Shown here piece by piece: positions 1-8,586 of a DNA stretch of 64,000 bases. The notes beneath the pieces are model-generated. The model saw only the letters and a list, made by a program, of their open reading frames with translations. It searched no databases and was not told the origin of the DNA. Source of the stretch: Novosphingobium sp. Fuku2-ISO-50 (GTDB lineage Bacteria > Pseudomonadota > Alphaproteobacteria > Sphingomonadales > Sphingomonadaceae); NCBI RefSeq assembly GCF_001519055.1, contig NZ_KQ954285.1:310001-374000 (forward strand), read 5' to 3'. Both the position numbers and the translations under genes were made by a program. Position 1 is the first letter of the stretch, and the number at the start of each line of letters is the position of its first letter.

Positions 1-225
1 TTCCTCGAAATCCTCACGCGGCGCAAGCCGGATACCCGGCGCCTTTCCGGCAAAGCCGCTGACATCGATCTTGCGCTTCGGCGCGTCCTTGCGGCGCAAT
101 ACCAGACCGTCCGCCTGTTCGACCACGATCCAGTCGGCGCCGGGCTCGATGCCCAAGGCAGCGGGCATGCGGATTGCCACCGAATTGCCCGAGCGAAAGC
201 TTTTGGCGTTGTATTCCTGGCCCAT
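1..225 (-). CDS. AbrB/MazE-type (VapB-like) antitoxin, partial
   Basis: The reading frame opens at an ATG (223-225) and runs off the left edge, so about 75 residues are seen. It begins MGQEYNAKSFRSGNSVAIRM and continues with a proline-alanine-leucine turn, then a 'GLVLRRKDAPKRKID' tail. The 'FRSGNSVAIRMP' strand-turn is typical of the swapped-hairpin (SpoVT-AbrB) DNA-binding fold found in VapB and MazE antitoxins. In that family the protein binds its own promoter and neutralises a toxin encoded just downstream. The toxin (probably a PIN-domain VapC) would lie outside the window to the left. The start is supported by the palindromic operator 12 bp upstream. Family is inferred from the sequence pattern; the partner is not seen. 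Confidence 0.7.
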   Translation of the reverse strand, partial: MGQEYNAKSFRSGNSVAIRMPAALGIEPGADWIVVEQADGLVLRRKDAPKRKIDVSGFAGKAPGIRLAPREDFEE

Positions 226-236
226 AGCCGACTCCC

Positions 237-257
237 GTATATACGCCATGTATATAC
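237..257. promoter_or_regulatory. Probable autoregulatory operator of the VapB-like antitoxin
   Basis: Two identical copies of the self-complementary octamer GTATATAC (237-244 and 250-257) are separated by 5 bp. They sit 11 bp upstream of the antitoxin start codon. Paired palindromes in this position are the expected binding sites for a dimeric AbrB/VapB antitoxin repressing its own operon. The role is inferred. Confidence 0.6.
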
Positions 258-279
258 AGCCTGGGCAATTTGTCCAGAG

Positions 280-1797
280 TCAGGGGCGATCAACGGGCAC
301 GAAGGCAAAGCGCAGCGCCTGAAGCGTGATCGGGCGAGTCGGCGCGAGCAGGACGGTGCCTTCGATCCGGCCGCGCGCGCATTCCCAGGCGAACGTGCCC
401 GACAGCGCGCTGTCAGGGCGGAGCGGCGCTGCGGTCTCGCAACGGCCTGCCCCGACCTTTGTTTCGGCGAGGAATTTTGCCCAGTTCGCATCGCTGCGAT
501 CCATGGCGAAATTGACCGCGACTTTGCCCGACAGCGCCGCGACACTGCCATCGGCCCAGACATCGCGCGCGGCGGCGTAAAATCTGGCGAGATCGGGCGA
601 GACTTGCGCCACGGGGCGCTTGAGCAGGCCTTTTTGCAACAGGAGCACCGCGCTGTCCCACACCGGCGCCGACGGGCCGGAATATGTCCGGTTGGTCAGC
701 GCAAACAGCGCGACGCCAAATTCGGGCAGCATCAGGACATGACTGCCATAGCCGGGAAAGCCGCCGCCATGATTGAGAGTCAGGCCAAGCTCGCAATCGC
801 TGACCACCCGCCAGCCCATGCCATAGGCCAGCGCGCCGGGGCAGGCGCTCGCCCCGCTGGCGCCGTAGCGATGAAACACCGACTGGAAATTGAGCCCTTC
901 GGCAATCTGGCGCACCGTGCCGCGCCGCACCGGGCCGGCGTCGGGATCATCGCGCGGCGGCCAAGCCGACAGCAGAAAGCCAAGCCATTTGGCATAGTCG
1001 CGCGCGCTGACTTCAAGCCCGCCCATCGCGTTGAAGGCCCCATCGGCCATGGTCGGCTCCTGCGCCCAGGTCTCGTTTTCCCAGCGATAGCCGATCGCGC
1101 GTCGATCGCGCGGATGGGCAAACACGTCATAGCCGCTGGCGGTCATGCCGAGCGGGGTCAGCAGCGTGTTTTCGACATAGGTGCGATAGGGCGCATGCGT
1201 GACATTGGCGATCACCCGGCCCAGGATCGCATAGCCGAGATTGGCATATTCGTGGCGCATTTCCGGCGCCCGCGCAAACGGCACCCCGGCGGCAAGCAGG
1301 CGGGTGAAATCCTCTTGCGGCAAAGGCTGTTGCCGGTCGCCCCAGGGATCGTCGGTGACGAAGCCGGCGACATGGTGCAGCAGATCGCGAATGGTGATCC
1401 GGGGCGAATCCGCCGTCGCATTGCCCCATCCGCGCATTTCGGGGACATACTTTTCCGCCGGATCGTCAAGGCTGAGCAGCCCCTTGTCGCGCAACGACAG
1501 GATCGACAGCGCGGTAAACGCCTTGGTCATCGAGGCGATGCGGAACAGCGTGTCGCCATCGACCGGACGCCGCACCACGATGTCCTGCACGCCCATGCCG
1601 CGGACATAGGCGAGATGTCCGTCGGCAACGATACCAAAGACCATGCCCGGCACGTGATTGTCCGCCATCCAGCGCGCAAAGATCGCATCGATCGCCGGTT
1701 CGACGCTTTCGAGCGCGGCGGGGGCAGGCTGGGCCGAGGCGGGCGATACCGCCATGATGGCCGCCGCGAATGCCGCGATCATTGGTCTTGCGCGCAC
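280..1797 (-). CDS. Secreted class C beta-lactamase-family serine hydrolase
   Basis: A protein of about 505 residues with the three motifs of the serine beta-lactamase/DD-peptidase/esterase superfamily: SMTK (about residues 89-92, nucleophile Ser and general-base Lys), YAN (about 184-186) and HGGG (about 343-346, the KTG equivalent). I chose the GTG start at 1797 because GGAGGG lies 6 bases upstream and it gives a clean signal peptide (MRARPMIAAFAAAIMAVSPA, then SAQP). A longer ATG start at 1830 exists. The enzyme would act in the periplasm, but its substrate (peptide, ester or lactam) cannot be read from sequence. It is a single gene, not obviously in an operon. The family is clear; resistance to antibiotics should not be assumed. 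Confidence 0.85.
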   Translation of the reverse strand: MRARPMIAAFAAAIMAVSPASAQPAPAALESVEPAIDAIFARWMADNHVPGMVFGIVADGHLAYVRGMGVQDIVVRRPVDGDTLFRIASMTKAFTALSILSLRDKGLLSLDDPAEKYVPEMRGWGNATADSPRITIRDLLHHVAGFVTDDPWGDRQQPLPQEDFTRLLAAGVPFARAPEMRHEYANLGYAILGRVIANVTHAPYRTYVENTLLTPLGMTASGYDVFAHPRDRRAIGYRWENETWAQEPTMADGAFNAMGGLEVSARDYAKWLGFLLSAWPPRDDPDAGPVRRGTVRQIAEGLNFQSVFHRYGASGASACPGALAYGMGWRVVSDCELGLTLNHGGGFPGYGSHVLMLPEFGVALFALTNRTYSGPSAPVWDSAVLLLQKGLLKRPVAQVSPDLARFYAAARDVWADGSVAALSGKVAVNFAMDRSDANWAKFLAETKVGAGRCETAAPLRPDSALSGTFAWECARGRIEGTVLLAPTRPITLQALRFAFVPVDRP

Positions 1798-1830
1798 GAC
1801 TGGCCCTCCGTCCTTACCCCAAGCGCGCAT

Positions 1831-1924
1831 CCTGACCCTGTCGCAGGGCGCGCGTCAACGCCCGCGCCGCACGGGGTTGGTGCGCCAGGCCGCAAGGTCG
1901 CGCGCATCCTTCGACAGGGTCAGG
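1831..1924. repeat. Intergenic inverted repeat, REP-like
   Basis: CCTGACCCTGTCG (1831-1843) is repeated as its exact reverse complement at 1912-1924, with about 68 bp of GC-rich DNA between. The right arm lies in the string 'CATCCTTCGACAGGGTCAGG', which resembles short repeats scattered in many sphingomonad genomes (recollection, not searched). The element lies between the rimM 3' end and the hydrolase start. Confidence 0.55.
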
Positions 1925-2002
1925 ATGAACGGTGTTTTTAATTTCATGAATACAATGGGTTATGAGCAAGAAGCCCGCCCGACCCCTTTTTGGGGATGCG
2001 GC

Positions 2003-2506
2003 TCAGTCTTCGGCCCAGACGGCCTCGATCACCAGCCGCGTATCATCCCATTCGGGCACGGCTTCGGCGCGGATCGGCACCATGAAAGTCTTGCCATCGG
2101 GCCGACGCACTTCGAGCACGTCGCCCGCGCCGAAATTCTCGACCGCGATGCAGGTGCCAAGATCGGCGCCATCGGTCGAAACGGCGGGAAGGCCGATCAG
2201 ATCGGCGTAATAATATTCGCCTTCGCCCAGCGGCGGCAGCGCCGAACGCGGCACGGCCAGAGCCGTCCCGCGCAAGGCTTCCGCACCGTTGCGATCATGG
2301 CATTCGGCGAGCCGGGCAATCGCCCCGCCCTTGCCGTCTTCGCGCACGGCGGTCAGCGTCAGGCCGCCGCCATTGAACGCGCCGGCCCGATTGAGGTGGC
2401 GCTTCAGCGTCGCCACCCCATCGCCAAACAGTTTCAGGCGCACTTCGCCGGCCACGCCATGCGCACCGGCAATGGCTGCCAGCGTGACCGGACGATCAGT
2501 GCCCAA
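2003..2506 (-). CDS. rimM: 16S rRNA processing protein RimM
   Basis: 167 residues, normal for the family. The N-terminal part 'TLAAIAGAHGVAGEVRLKLF' is the RimM barrel signature and the C-terminal PRC-barrel part follows ('GEYYYADLIGLPA'). RimM binds ribosomal protein S19 and helps maturation of the 30S subunit head. The start appears to be TTG, 3 bases after the rpsP stop, with GGAAG inside the end of rpsP as a possible ribosome site. rpsP-rimM is the classical pair, usually followed by trmD and rplS, but here the next gene is unrelated, so trmD must lie elsewhere. Confidence 0.93.
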   Translation of the reverse strand: MGTDRPVTLAAIAGAHGVAGEVRLKLFGDGVATLKRHLNRAGAFNGGGLTLTAVREDGKGGAIARLAECHDRNGAEALRGTALAVPRSALPPLGEGEYYYADLIGLPAVSTDGADLGTCIAVENFGAGDVLEVRRPDGKTFMVPIRAEAVPEWDDTRLVIEAVWAED

Positions 2507-2509
2507 GTG

Positions 2510-2884
2510 TCAGGCTTCCGCAGGCTCGGCGGCAGCGGCCTGCGCTTCGGCCAGCTTTGCAGCCTTTTCTTCAGCGCGTTCCTTGGCCTTCTTGCCGGGG
2601 ACGCCCGCGTTGGGGTTCAGCGTGACAACGCGTTCCTTGATGCCTGCCTTGTCGAGCAGACGGGCAACGCGGTCGGTCGGCTGCGCGCCGACGCCCAGCC
2701 AATAGCGCACGCGGTCTTCGACCATGCGCACGCGGTTTTCATCGTCCTTGGCAAGCAGCGGGTTGTAAGTGCCGACCTGTTCCAGGTACTTGCCGTCGCG
2801 CGGCGCGCGGCTGTTGGAAACGACGATCTTGTAATAAGGGCGCTTCTTCGAACCGCCGCGCGACAGACGCAGAGAAACAGACAT
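2510..2884 (-). CDS. rpsP: 30S ribosomal protein S16
   Basis: The start [20 protein letters not shown] is the highly conserved beginning of S16. The upstream in-frame codons are ignored for this reason. The protein is 124 residues, longer than the roughly 82-residue E. coli protein. The extra C-terminus is rich in Ala, Lys and Glu, as is usual in alphaproteobacteria. S16 is an assembly protein of the 30S body. It is followed 3 bases later by rimM and preceded by ffh on the same strand with a gap of about 50 bases, so ffh-rpsP-rimM may be one transcript. Confidence 0.96.
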   Translation of the reverse strand: MSVSLRLSRGGSKKRPYYKIVVSNSRAPRDGKYLEQVGTYNPLLAKDDENRVRMVEDRVRYWLGVGAQPTDRVARLLDKAGIKERVVTLNPNAGVPGKKAKERAEEKAAKLAEAQAAAAEPAEA

Positions 2885-2934
2885 GACTTGTACCTTTCCA
2901 ACAAATTTCAAAAACTGATTATGTGAAACTTCAA

Positions 2935-4419
2935 TTATTTGCGCTTGAGCAGATCACCCAGATTGGAGGGCATGCTGCCAAGCCCGGGCAGCTTTGCGCC
3001 ACCACCAAGCCCGCCGCCGAGACCGCCAAGCCCGCCCGGCCCCATCTGCTGATCGAGCCCGGGCATCGCCCCGCCCATGCCGCCCTTGCCGAACATCGCG
3101 GCAAGACCCTTCAGCCCGCCCATCTTGCGGATCTGCTTCATCGCGCGCGCCATTTCCTGGTGCATCTTGATGATCTTGTTGACGTCCTGCACTTGCGTGC
3201 CCGATCCTTTGGCCACGCGGATCTTGCGCTTGGCATTGAGCAGTTCGGGCTTGTTGCGTTCCTTGGGCGTCATCGAGCCGATGATCGCATCCATGTGCAG
3301 AAGCACGCGGTCATCCATGCCCGAATTGGCCATGGCCGCCTTCGCCTTCTTCATGCCCGGCATCAGCCCGGCCAGCGCGCCAAGACCGCCCATGCGCTGC
3401 ATCTGGCGAAGCTGCGTGCGCAAGTCGTTCATGTCGAACTCGCCCTTGGCCATACGCTGGGCCAGGCGGTCGGCTTCATCGGCATTGACCGCCGCAGCGG
3501 CCTTTTCGACGATCGAGACGATGTCGCCCATGCCGAGAATACGGCCGGCGACGCGCTCGGGATCAAACGTTTCGATCGCATCGAGCTTTTCGCCCGTCCC
3601 GGCGAACTTGATCGGCTGCCCGGTCACGGCGCGCATCGACAATGCCGCGCCGCCGCGCGCATCGCCGTCCATGCGGGTCAGCACCACGCCGGTCAGCGGA
3701 ACTTGCGCAGCGAAATTCTGCGCCACGTTGACGGCGTCCTGCCCGGTCAGCGAATCGACCACCAGCAGCGTTTCGCGCGGTGACGAAATCGCGCTGACCG
3801 CCTTCATCTCGTCCATCAGCGCCTGATCGACGTGAAGCCGACCGGCGGTGTCGAGCATGAGCACGTCGACCGCCTGAAGCTTTGCCGCATGAAGCGCGCG
3901 CGTGGCGATCTCGACCGGCTGCTGCCCGGCGATGATCGGCAATGTCGCCACCCCGACTTGCCCGCCCAGCACGGCGAGCTGTTCCTGCGCCGCCGGACGA
4001 TTGACGTCGAGCGAGGCCATCAGAACTTTCTTGCCGCTCTTTTCCTTGAGCAGCTTGGCGATCTTGGCCGTGCTGGTGGTCTTGCCCGAGCCTTGCAGCC
4101 CGACCATCATGATCACCACCGGCGGCGTCGCGGCCAGATCGAGATCGACCGTTCCGCCGCCGAGCATGTCAACCAGCGCGTCGTGAACGATCTTGACCAC
4201 TTGCTGGCCGGGCGTGACCGAGCGCAAGACTTGCTGACCGATCGCCTGTTCGGTCGCGGCATCGACAAAGCGGCGGACCACCGGCAGCGCGACGTCGGCT
4301 TCGAGCAACGCGATGCGCACCTCGCGCATGGCGGCGCGCACGTCCTCTTCGGACAGCGCGCCACGGCCGCGCAGGCGGTCGAATACACCGCTCAGCCGGT
4401 CTGACAGACTATCGAACAA
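2935..4419 (-). CDS. ffh: Signal recognition particle GTPase Ffh (SRP54)
   Basis: 494 residues. An N-terminal four-helix domain is followed by the G domain with P-loop GLQGSGKTT (about 107-115), DTAGR, and [16 protein letters not shown]-terminal methionine-rich M domain ([18 protein letters not shown]) binds the signal sequence and 4.5S RNA. Ffh captures nascent inner-membrane proteins and delivers them to FtsY at the membrane. Both partners are in this window: ftsY at 8583 and the SRP RNA at 43447. The glycine-rich tail after the M domain is longer than in E. coli but ordinary for alphaproteobacteria. Confidence 0.97.
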   Translation of the reverse strand: MFDSLSDRLSGVFDRLRGRGALSEEDVRAAMREVRIALLEADVALPVVRRFVDAATEQAIGQQVLRSVTPGQQVVKIVHDALVDMLGGGTVDLDLAATPPVVIMMVGLQGSGKTTSTAKIAKLLKEKSGKKVLMASLDVNRPAAQEQLAVLGGQVGVATLPIIAGQQPVEIATRALHAAKLQAVDVLMLDTAGRLHVDQALMDEMKAVSAISSPRETLLVVDSLTGQDAVNVAQNFAAQVPLTGVVLTRMDGDARGGAALSMRAVTGQPIKFAGTGEKLDAIETFDPERVAGRILGMGDIVSIVEKAAAAVNADEADRLAQRMAKGEFDMNDLRTQLRQMQRMGGLGALAGLMPGMKKAKAAMANSGMDDRVLLHMDAIIGSMTPKERNKPELLNAKRKIRVAKGSGTQVQDVNKIIKMHQEMARAMKQIRKMGGLKGLAAMFGKGGMGGAMPGLDQQMGPGGLGGLGGGLGGGAKLPGLGSMPSNLGDLLKRK

Positions 4420-4718
4420 TCCGCACCACTCCTGCCCTTCTTTCGCCCCCCGGAACCAAAAACGCCGAAAACGCCGGTGGGCGAAACCTCGCCGACCAGC
4501 GTTGGCATTTCCGCTGCAAGAGCCGAAAGCGAATCCAACGAAGCAGCCGATCCCGGCTGTTTCAAACCGGGCCCATAAGCCGTGACGGGCATTTTAGCAA
4601 GCGACCGGTTTCGCGATCGGCAGCCCACCGGCGCACGAGCCGACCTTAACCGAAATTTCAGCAGAATCCCTTAGGTGTTGCCGGATAGATTCAGGAACGG
4701 GGAGGCATACCGCAAGCA

Positions 4719-6440
4719 ATGCCAGGGCATAAGATCCAGCATTGGCAGGACAGCGTCGGGACGCCGGGATCGGTCGCGCCCGCCTGTTGCGCGCTCCAGC
4801 CCGGTTCCCAGGCCCGTTCGATGCCTGCCGGGACCACGCGGACCGAGCGCGATCTGATCGGGCTGGGAATCATCGTTGCCGCAATCATCCTGTTCGTCGC
4901 CACCGGTTCAGCGGCGTTGACCAGGCTGGCGCGGCACCTGCTGTTTGGCGAGGCCGCTGTCGACACGCTGCTGATCAACGCCCTCCTGCTCAATGTCGCG
5001 CTGATCATCTTTGGCTGGCGGCGCTATGTCGACCTGACGCGGGAAATCGCCGCACGTCGCATGGCGGAGATGGCGGCGCTGCAACTGGCCGATACCGATT
5101 CGCTGACCGGCCTACTCAATCGGCGCAGTTTGGGCGCGATCCTGCCCCGGCTGATCGCGACGGCTGCGGAAAACAGGGGCTGCCTGGCGGCGATCCTGAT
5201 CGATCTCGACCGTTTCAAGCGCGCCAACGATTCGCATGGCCACCAGGTCGGCGATGCCGTCCTGATCGAGTGTGCGCGACGTGTGCGCGAGATGCTGCCG
5301 AAAGATGCCGCGCTGGCGCGTCTTGGCGGCGATGAATATGCCGCGCTGGTCCCGTTTGCGCGCGGCGTCGACGCCATCGCCCAGGCCGAACACATTGCCG
5401 CGCGGATCGGCACGGCGATCGCCATGCCGGTCGAATGCGGCGAACACACCATCTCCGTCACCGCCTCGATCGGCATTGCCTGCAATCCGGCATATGCCGG
5501 GGCGCCGTTTGGCGATGCAGCCGACACGCTGATGCGTCATGCCGATGTGGCGATGTATCAAGCCAAGAAAGCGGGCCGCAATCGGCACTGCTGGTTCAAC
5601 CCGAGCATGGAAGCGGCCATGCTGGCGCGTAGCGCGCTCGAACAGGCGATCCGCCACGGCGTGAAAAGCGGGGAATTCCGCCCCCATTACGAAAAGCAGA
5701 TCGATCTCGCGACCGGCGCGATCGCCGGGCTCGAAATGCTGGCGCGGTGGCATTCGCCCGAACGCGGGCTGATCGGCCCCGATGTCTTTGTGCCCATTGC
5801 CGAAGAGATCGGGGTCATGCCCGAATTGTCCGAGGCGCTGATCCGTCAGGCGCTGATCGATGCGCGCGACTGGGCGCCGCATCTGACGCTGGCGATCAAC
5901 ATTTCGCCGGTGCAATTGCGCGATCCGTGGTTTGCGCAAAGACTGCTCAAACTGCTGATCGAAGCGCGCATGCCGCCCAATCGGATCGACATCGAGATCA
6001 CCGAGGCATGCCTGACCGAAAACCTGCCGATGGTGCGTTCGCTGGTCACCTCATTGCGCAATCAGGGCGTGCGCATCAGCCTCGACGATTTCGGCCATAG
6101 TGCGTCGAGCCTTGCCCATCTGCGCGCCTTGCCGTTCGACCGGATCAAGATCGACCGCAATTTCATCACCAGCCTCGGCAAAAGCCACGACAGCGCGGCA
6201 GTCGTCAAAGCGATCGGCTCGCTAGGTCGGGGAATGGCCCTGCCGATCACCGCAGAAGGCATCGAAACGCCCGAAATCCTGGCCGAACTGCGCAAACTCG
6301 GCGCATTCATGGGCCAGGGCCATATCTATGGCCTGCCGATGAATGCCGACGATTTGCGCCGCGATCTGGCCGAGCGCGATCTGCTTGCCCAACCCCCGCT
6401 TGCCCAAACGTGCGAAGATCAGGACCGGCACCGCGCCTGA
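4719..6440 (+). CDS. Membrane-anchored GGDEF-EAL (c-di-GMP turnover) protein
   Basis: 573 residues. Two hydrophobic segments near the N-terminus (IGLGIIVAAIILFVATG and LLINALLLNVALIIFGW) are followed by a GGDEF domain with signature GGDEY (about residue 203) and an EAL domain with EML at about 339. The later EAL residues are present: AINISPVQL (Asn), EITEACL (Glu), DDFGHSASS (two Asp), KIDRNF (Lys), TAEGIET (Glu) and GQGHIYG (Gln). A phosphodiesterase activity is therefore plausible. GGDEY keeps the cyclase residues, but the inhibitory RxxD site reads LPKD and so is lost. No separate sensor domain is seen. The start at 4719 has only a distant GGGGAGG; an in-frame ATG at 4821 would remove 34 residues without touching a domain. 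Confidence 0.88.
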   Translation: MPGHKIQHWQDSVGTPGSVAPACCALQPGSQARSMPAGTTRTERDLIGLGIIVAAIILFVATGSAALTRLARHLLFGEAAVDTLLINALLLNVALIIFGWRRYVDLTREIAARRMAEMAALQLADTDSLTGLLNRRSLGAILPRLIATAAENRGCLAAILIDLDRFKRANDSHGHQVGDAVLIECARRVREMLPKDAALARLGGDEYAALVPFARGVDAIAQAEHIAARIGTAIAMPVECGEHTISVTASIGIACNPAYAGAPFGDAADTLMRHADVAMYQAKKAGRNRHCWFNPSMEAAMLARSALEQAIRHGVKSGEFRPHYEKQIDLATGAIAGLEMLARWHSPERGLIGPDVFVPIAEEIGVMPELSEALIRQALIDARDWAPHLTLAINISPVQLRDPWFAQRLLKLLIEARMPPNRIDIEITEACLTENLPMVRSLVTSLRNQGVRISLDDFGHSASSLAHLRALPFDRIKIDRNFITSLGKSHDSAAVVKAIGSLGRGMALPITAEGIETPEILAELRKLGAFMGQGHIYGLPMNADDLRRDLAERDLLAQPPLAQTCEDQDRHRA

Positions 6441-6535
6441 TACGCCAGGGCCTGATTCGGCAGGCTTGGCCAAGCCCGACCCGATCCGTCGAAGCTGATT
6501 TCCAAATGGCGCCGCATGTTCTACTAGCCCGCGCC

Positions 6536-7357
6536 ATGCACATTCCCTTTCGCAAGATGCATGGCCTCGGCAACGATTTCGTCGTGATCGACGCGCGCGT
6601 GCGCGCTTTGGCGATGACAGCGCGCCGCGCCGCCGCGCTCGCCGACCGCAAGACCGGGATCGGCTGCGATCAACTGATCGTGCTCGAACCCTCCGACAGC
6701 GCCGATGTGCGCATGCGCATCTTCAATCCGGACGGCGGCGAAGTCGAATCCTGCGGCAATGCCAGCCGCGCGGTCGGCCTGCTGCTGGCCGACGAACGCG
6801 GCGGCGAAACGCGCATCGAGACGCTGGGCGGAACGATCGTCGCGAAGGCGGGAACAAACGGTATCAGCGTCGCCATGGGCCGCCCCCGCTTTGGCTGGGA
6901 CGAGATTCCGCTCGCCTATGCGATGGATACCTTGACCATGCCGGTCGGCTGGGAAGATCTGGTCGAGCCGGTCGCCGTCAATGTCGGCAATCCGCATGTC
7001 GTGTTCTTCGTGCCCGATACCCATGCCGTCGATCTGGCCCGGCTCGGGCCGCTGATCGAGACCGATCCGCTGTTTCCGCGGCGCATCAATGTCAATGTCG
7101 CGACTCTGACCGGGCCCGATGCGATCGCCTTGCGCGTGTGGGAACGCGGCGCCGGGCTGACGCGCGCCTGCGGCACCGGGGCCTGCGCCACGGCCATCGC
7201 GGCGATGCGCCGCCGCCTGACCGGGCGCAAAGTCACGGTCACTCTGCCCGGCGGGCCGCTGGCGATCGAATGGGACGATACCGACGAGATCGTCATGACG
7301 GGCCCTGCGGCAACCAGTTTCGAGGGCACATTTGCCGAGGACGATTATCCGGCATGA
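6536..7357 (+). CDS. dapF: Diaminopimelate epimerase
   Basis: 273 residues. The start MHIPFRKMHGLGNDFVVID matches the family N-terminus; an upstream in-frame start is not conserved-looking. Both catalytic cysteines are present, in ESCGNASR and RACGTGACA. DapF converts LL- to meso-diaminopimelate for lysine and peptidoglycan in the cytoplasm. The stop codon overlaps the next start (ATGA), beginning a four-gene translationally coupled run dapF-mtaB-ftsY-yciB. Confidence 0.96.
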   Translation: MHIPFRKMHGLGNDFVVIDARVRALAMTARRAAALADRKTGIGCDQLIVLEPSDSADVRMRIFNPDGGEVESCGNASRAVGLLLADERGGETRIETLGGTIVAKAGTNGISVAMGRPRFGWDEIPLAYAMDTLTMPVGWEDLVEPVAVNVGNPHVVFFVPDTHAVDLARLGPLIETDPLFPRRINVNVATLTGPDAIALRVWERGAGLTRACGTGACATAIAAMRRRLTGRKVTVTLPGGPLAIEWDDTDEIVMTGPAATSFEGTFAEDDYPA

Positions 7358-8586
7358 CCGCGCCGGTTTCCCCCGATTCGACGCTTGATGACGTGGTCAC
7401 GCTCGGCTGTCGGCTCAATCTTGCCGAAAGCGAGGCGATCCGCGCCATGCTCGCCGGGGCGGCGGGGCGGACGGTGGTGGTCAATTCCTGCGCGGTCACC
7501 GCCGAAGCGGTACGCCAGTCGCGGCGCGCCGTGCGCCGGCTGCGCCGCGCACATCCCGACGCACGGCTGGTGGTCACCGGGTGCGCCGCAACGATCGAGC
7601 CGGATACCTTTGCCGCGATGGGCGAAGTCGATGCGGTCGTGCCCAATCCGGCCAAGCTGACCCCGCAAAGCTGGCTGGCGCCTGCCGCCGACCTTTCGCC
7701 TCCACCCCATCATACCGCTGCGCATCATGCCTCCATGCATCATACCCGTGCGTTTGTCCCGGTGCAGACCGGGTGCGACCATGCCTGCACGTTCTGCATC
7801 ATTCCGGCTGGACGCGGGGCCGGCGTGTCGAGCCCGGTCGATGACGTGATCCGGCGAATCGCCGCGCATCTCGCGCACGGCGTCAACGAAGTGGTGCTGA
7901 CCGGAGTCGATGTCACCGGATGGGGCGCCGACTTGCCCGATACGCCGCGCCTGGGCGATCTGGTCGCGGCGATTCTCGTGGCGTTTCCGACGCTGCCCCG
8001 GCTGCGGCTGTCGTCGCTCGACGGGGTGGAAATCGACGATGCCCTGTTCGAGATCCTGACCGGCGAGGCGCGGGTCATGCCGCATGTCCATCTCTCGCTG
8101 CAATCGGGCGACGACATGGTGTTGAAGCGGATGAAACGCCGCCACAGCCGCGCGCAGGCGATCGATCTGGTCGAGCGGCTGGTCGCGCGCCGCCCGCAGA
8201 TCGCCATCGGCGCCGATCTCATCGCCGGCTTTCCGACCGAAACCGACGCGATGCACGCCAACAACCTCAGCCTGATCGCAGCGGCGCGGATCGTTCACGG
8301 CCATATCTTTCCTTATTCGCCGCGCCCCGGCACCCCGGCGGCGCGCATGCCGCAAGTCGATCCGGTGCTGGTGCGGGCCCGCGCCGGGGCCTTGCGCGCA
8401 GCGGTGGCGGACCAGCGCGCAGCCTGGCTGCGGACTTTGGTGGGGCACCCGCGCGAAGTGCTTGCCGAACGCGACGGCACCGGCCATTCGGGCGAATTCG
8501 CCCCCTACCGCCTGCCTCCGGGGACGGCGGCGGGCAGCCTTGTCACCATGACGCCCCGGACGATCACCGAAGGATTGCTGGCATGA
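7354..8586 (+). CDS. mtaB: tRNA t6A37 methylthiotransferase MtaB
   Basis: 410 residues. It has an N-terminal UPF0004 domain with its own cysteines (TLGCRLN, VNSCAVT, VTGCAA) and a radical SAM core with the cluster motif GCDHACTFC. It would insert a methylthio group into t6A at position 37 of ANN-decoding tRNAs. The C-terminal TRAM region is short. The linker before the radical SAM motif holds an unusual histidine-rich stretch (HHTAAHHASMHHTRAF). The gene overlaps dapF and ftsY by ATGA on each side, so the three are surely co-transcribed. Confidence 0.92.
   Translation: MTAPVSPDSTLDDVVTLGCRLNLAESEAIRAMLAGAAGRTVVVNSCAVTAEAVRQSRRAVRRLRRAHPDARLVVTGCAATIEPDTFAAMGEVDAVVPNPAKLTPQSWLAPAADLSPPPHHTAAHHASMHHTRAFVPVQTGCDHACTFCIIPAGRGAGVSSPVDDVIRRIAAHLAHGVNEVVLTGVDVTGWGADLPDTPRLGDLVAAILVAFPTLPRLRLSSLDGVEIDDALFEILTGEARVMPHVHLSLQSGDDMVLKRMKRRHSRAQAIDLVERLVARRPQIAIGADLIAGFPTETDAMHANNLSLIAAARIVHGHIFPYSPRPGTPAARMPQVDPVLVRARAGALRAAVADQRAAWLRTLVGHPREVLAERDGTGHSGEFAPYRLPPGTAAGSLVTMTPRTITEGLLA

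Noticed and set aside
280..1797. Antibiotic-resistance beta-lactamase
   Set aside because: The motifs fit the wide serine hydrolase/DD-peptidase superfamily; the sequence does not show lactamase specificity.
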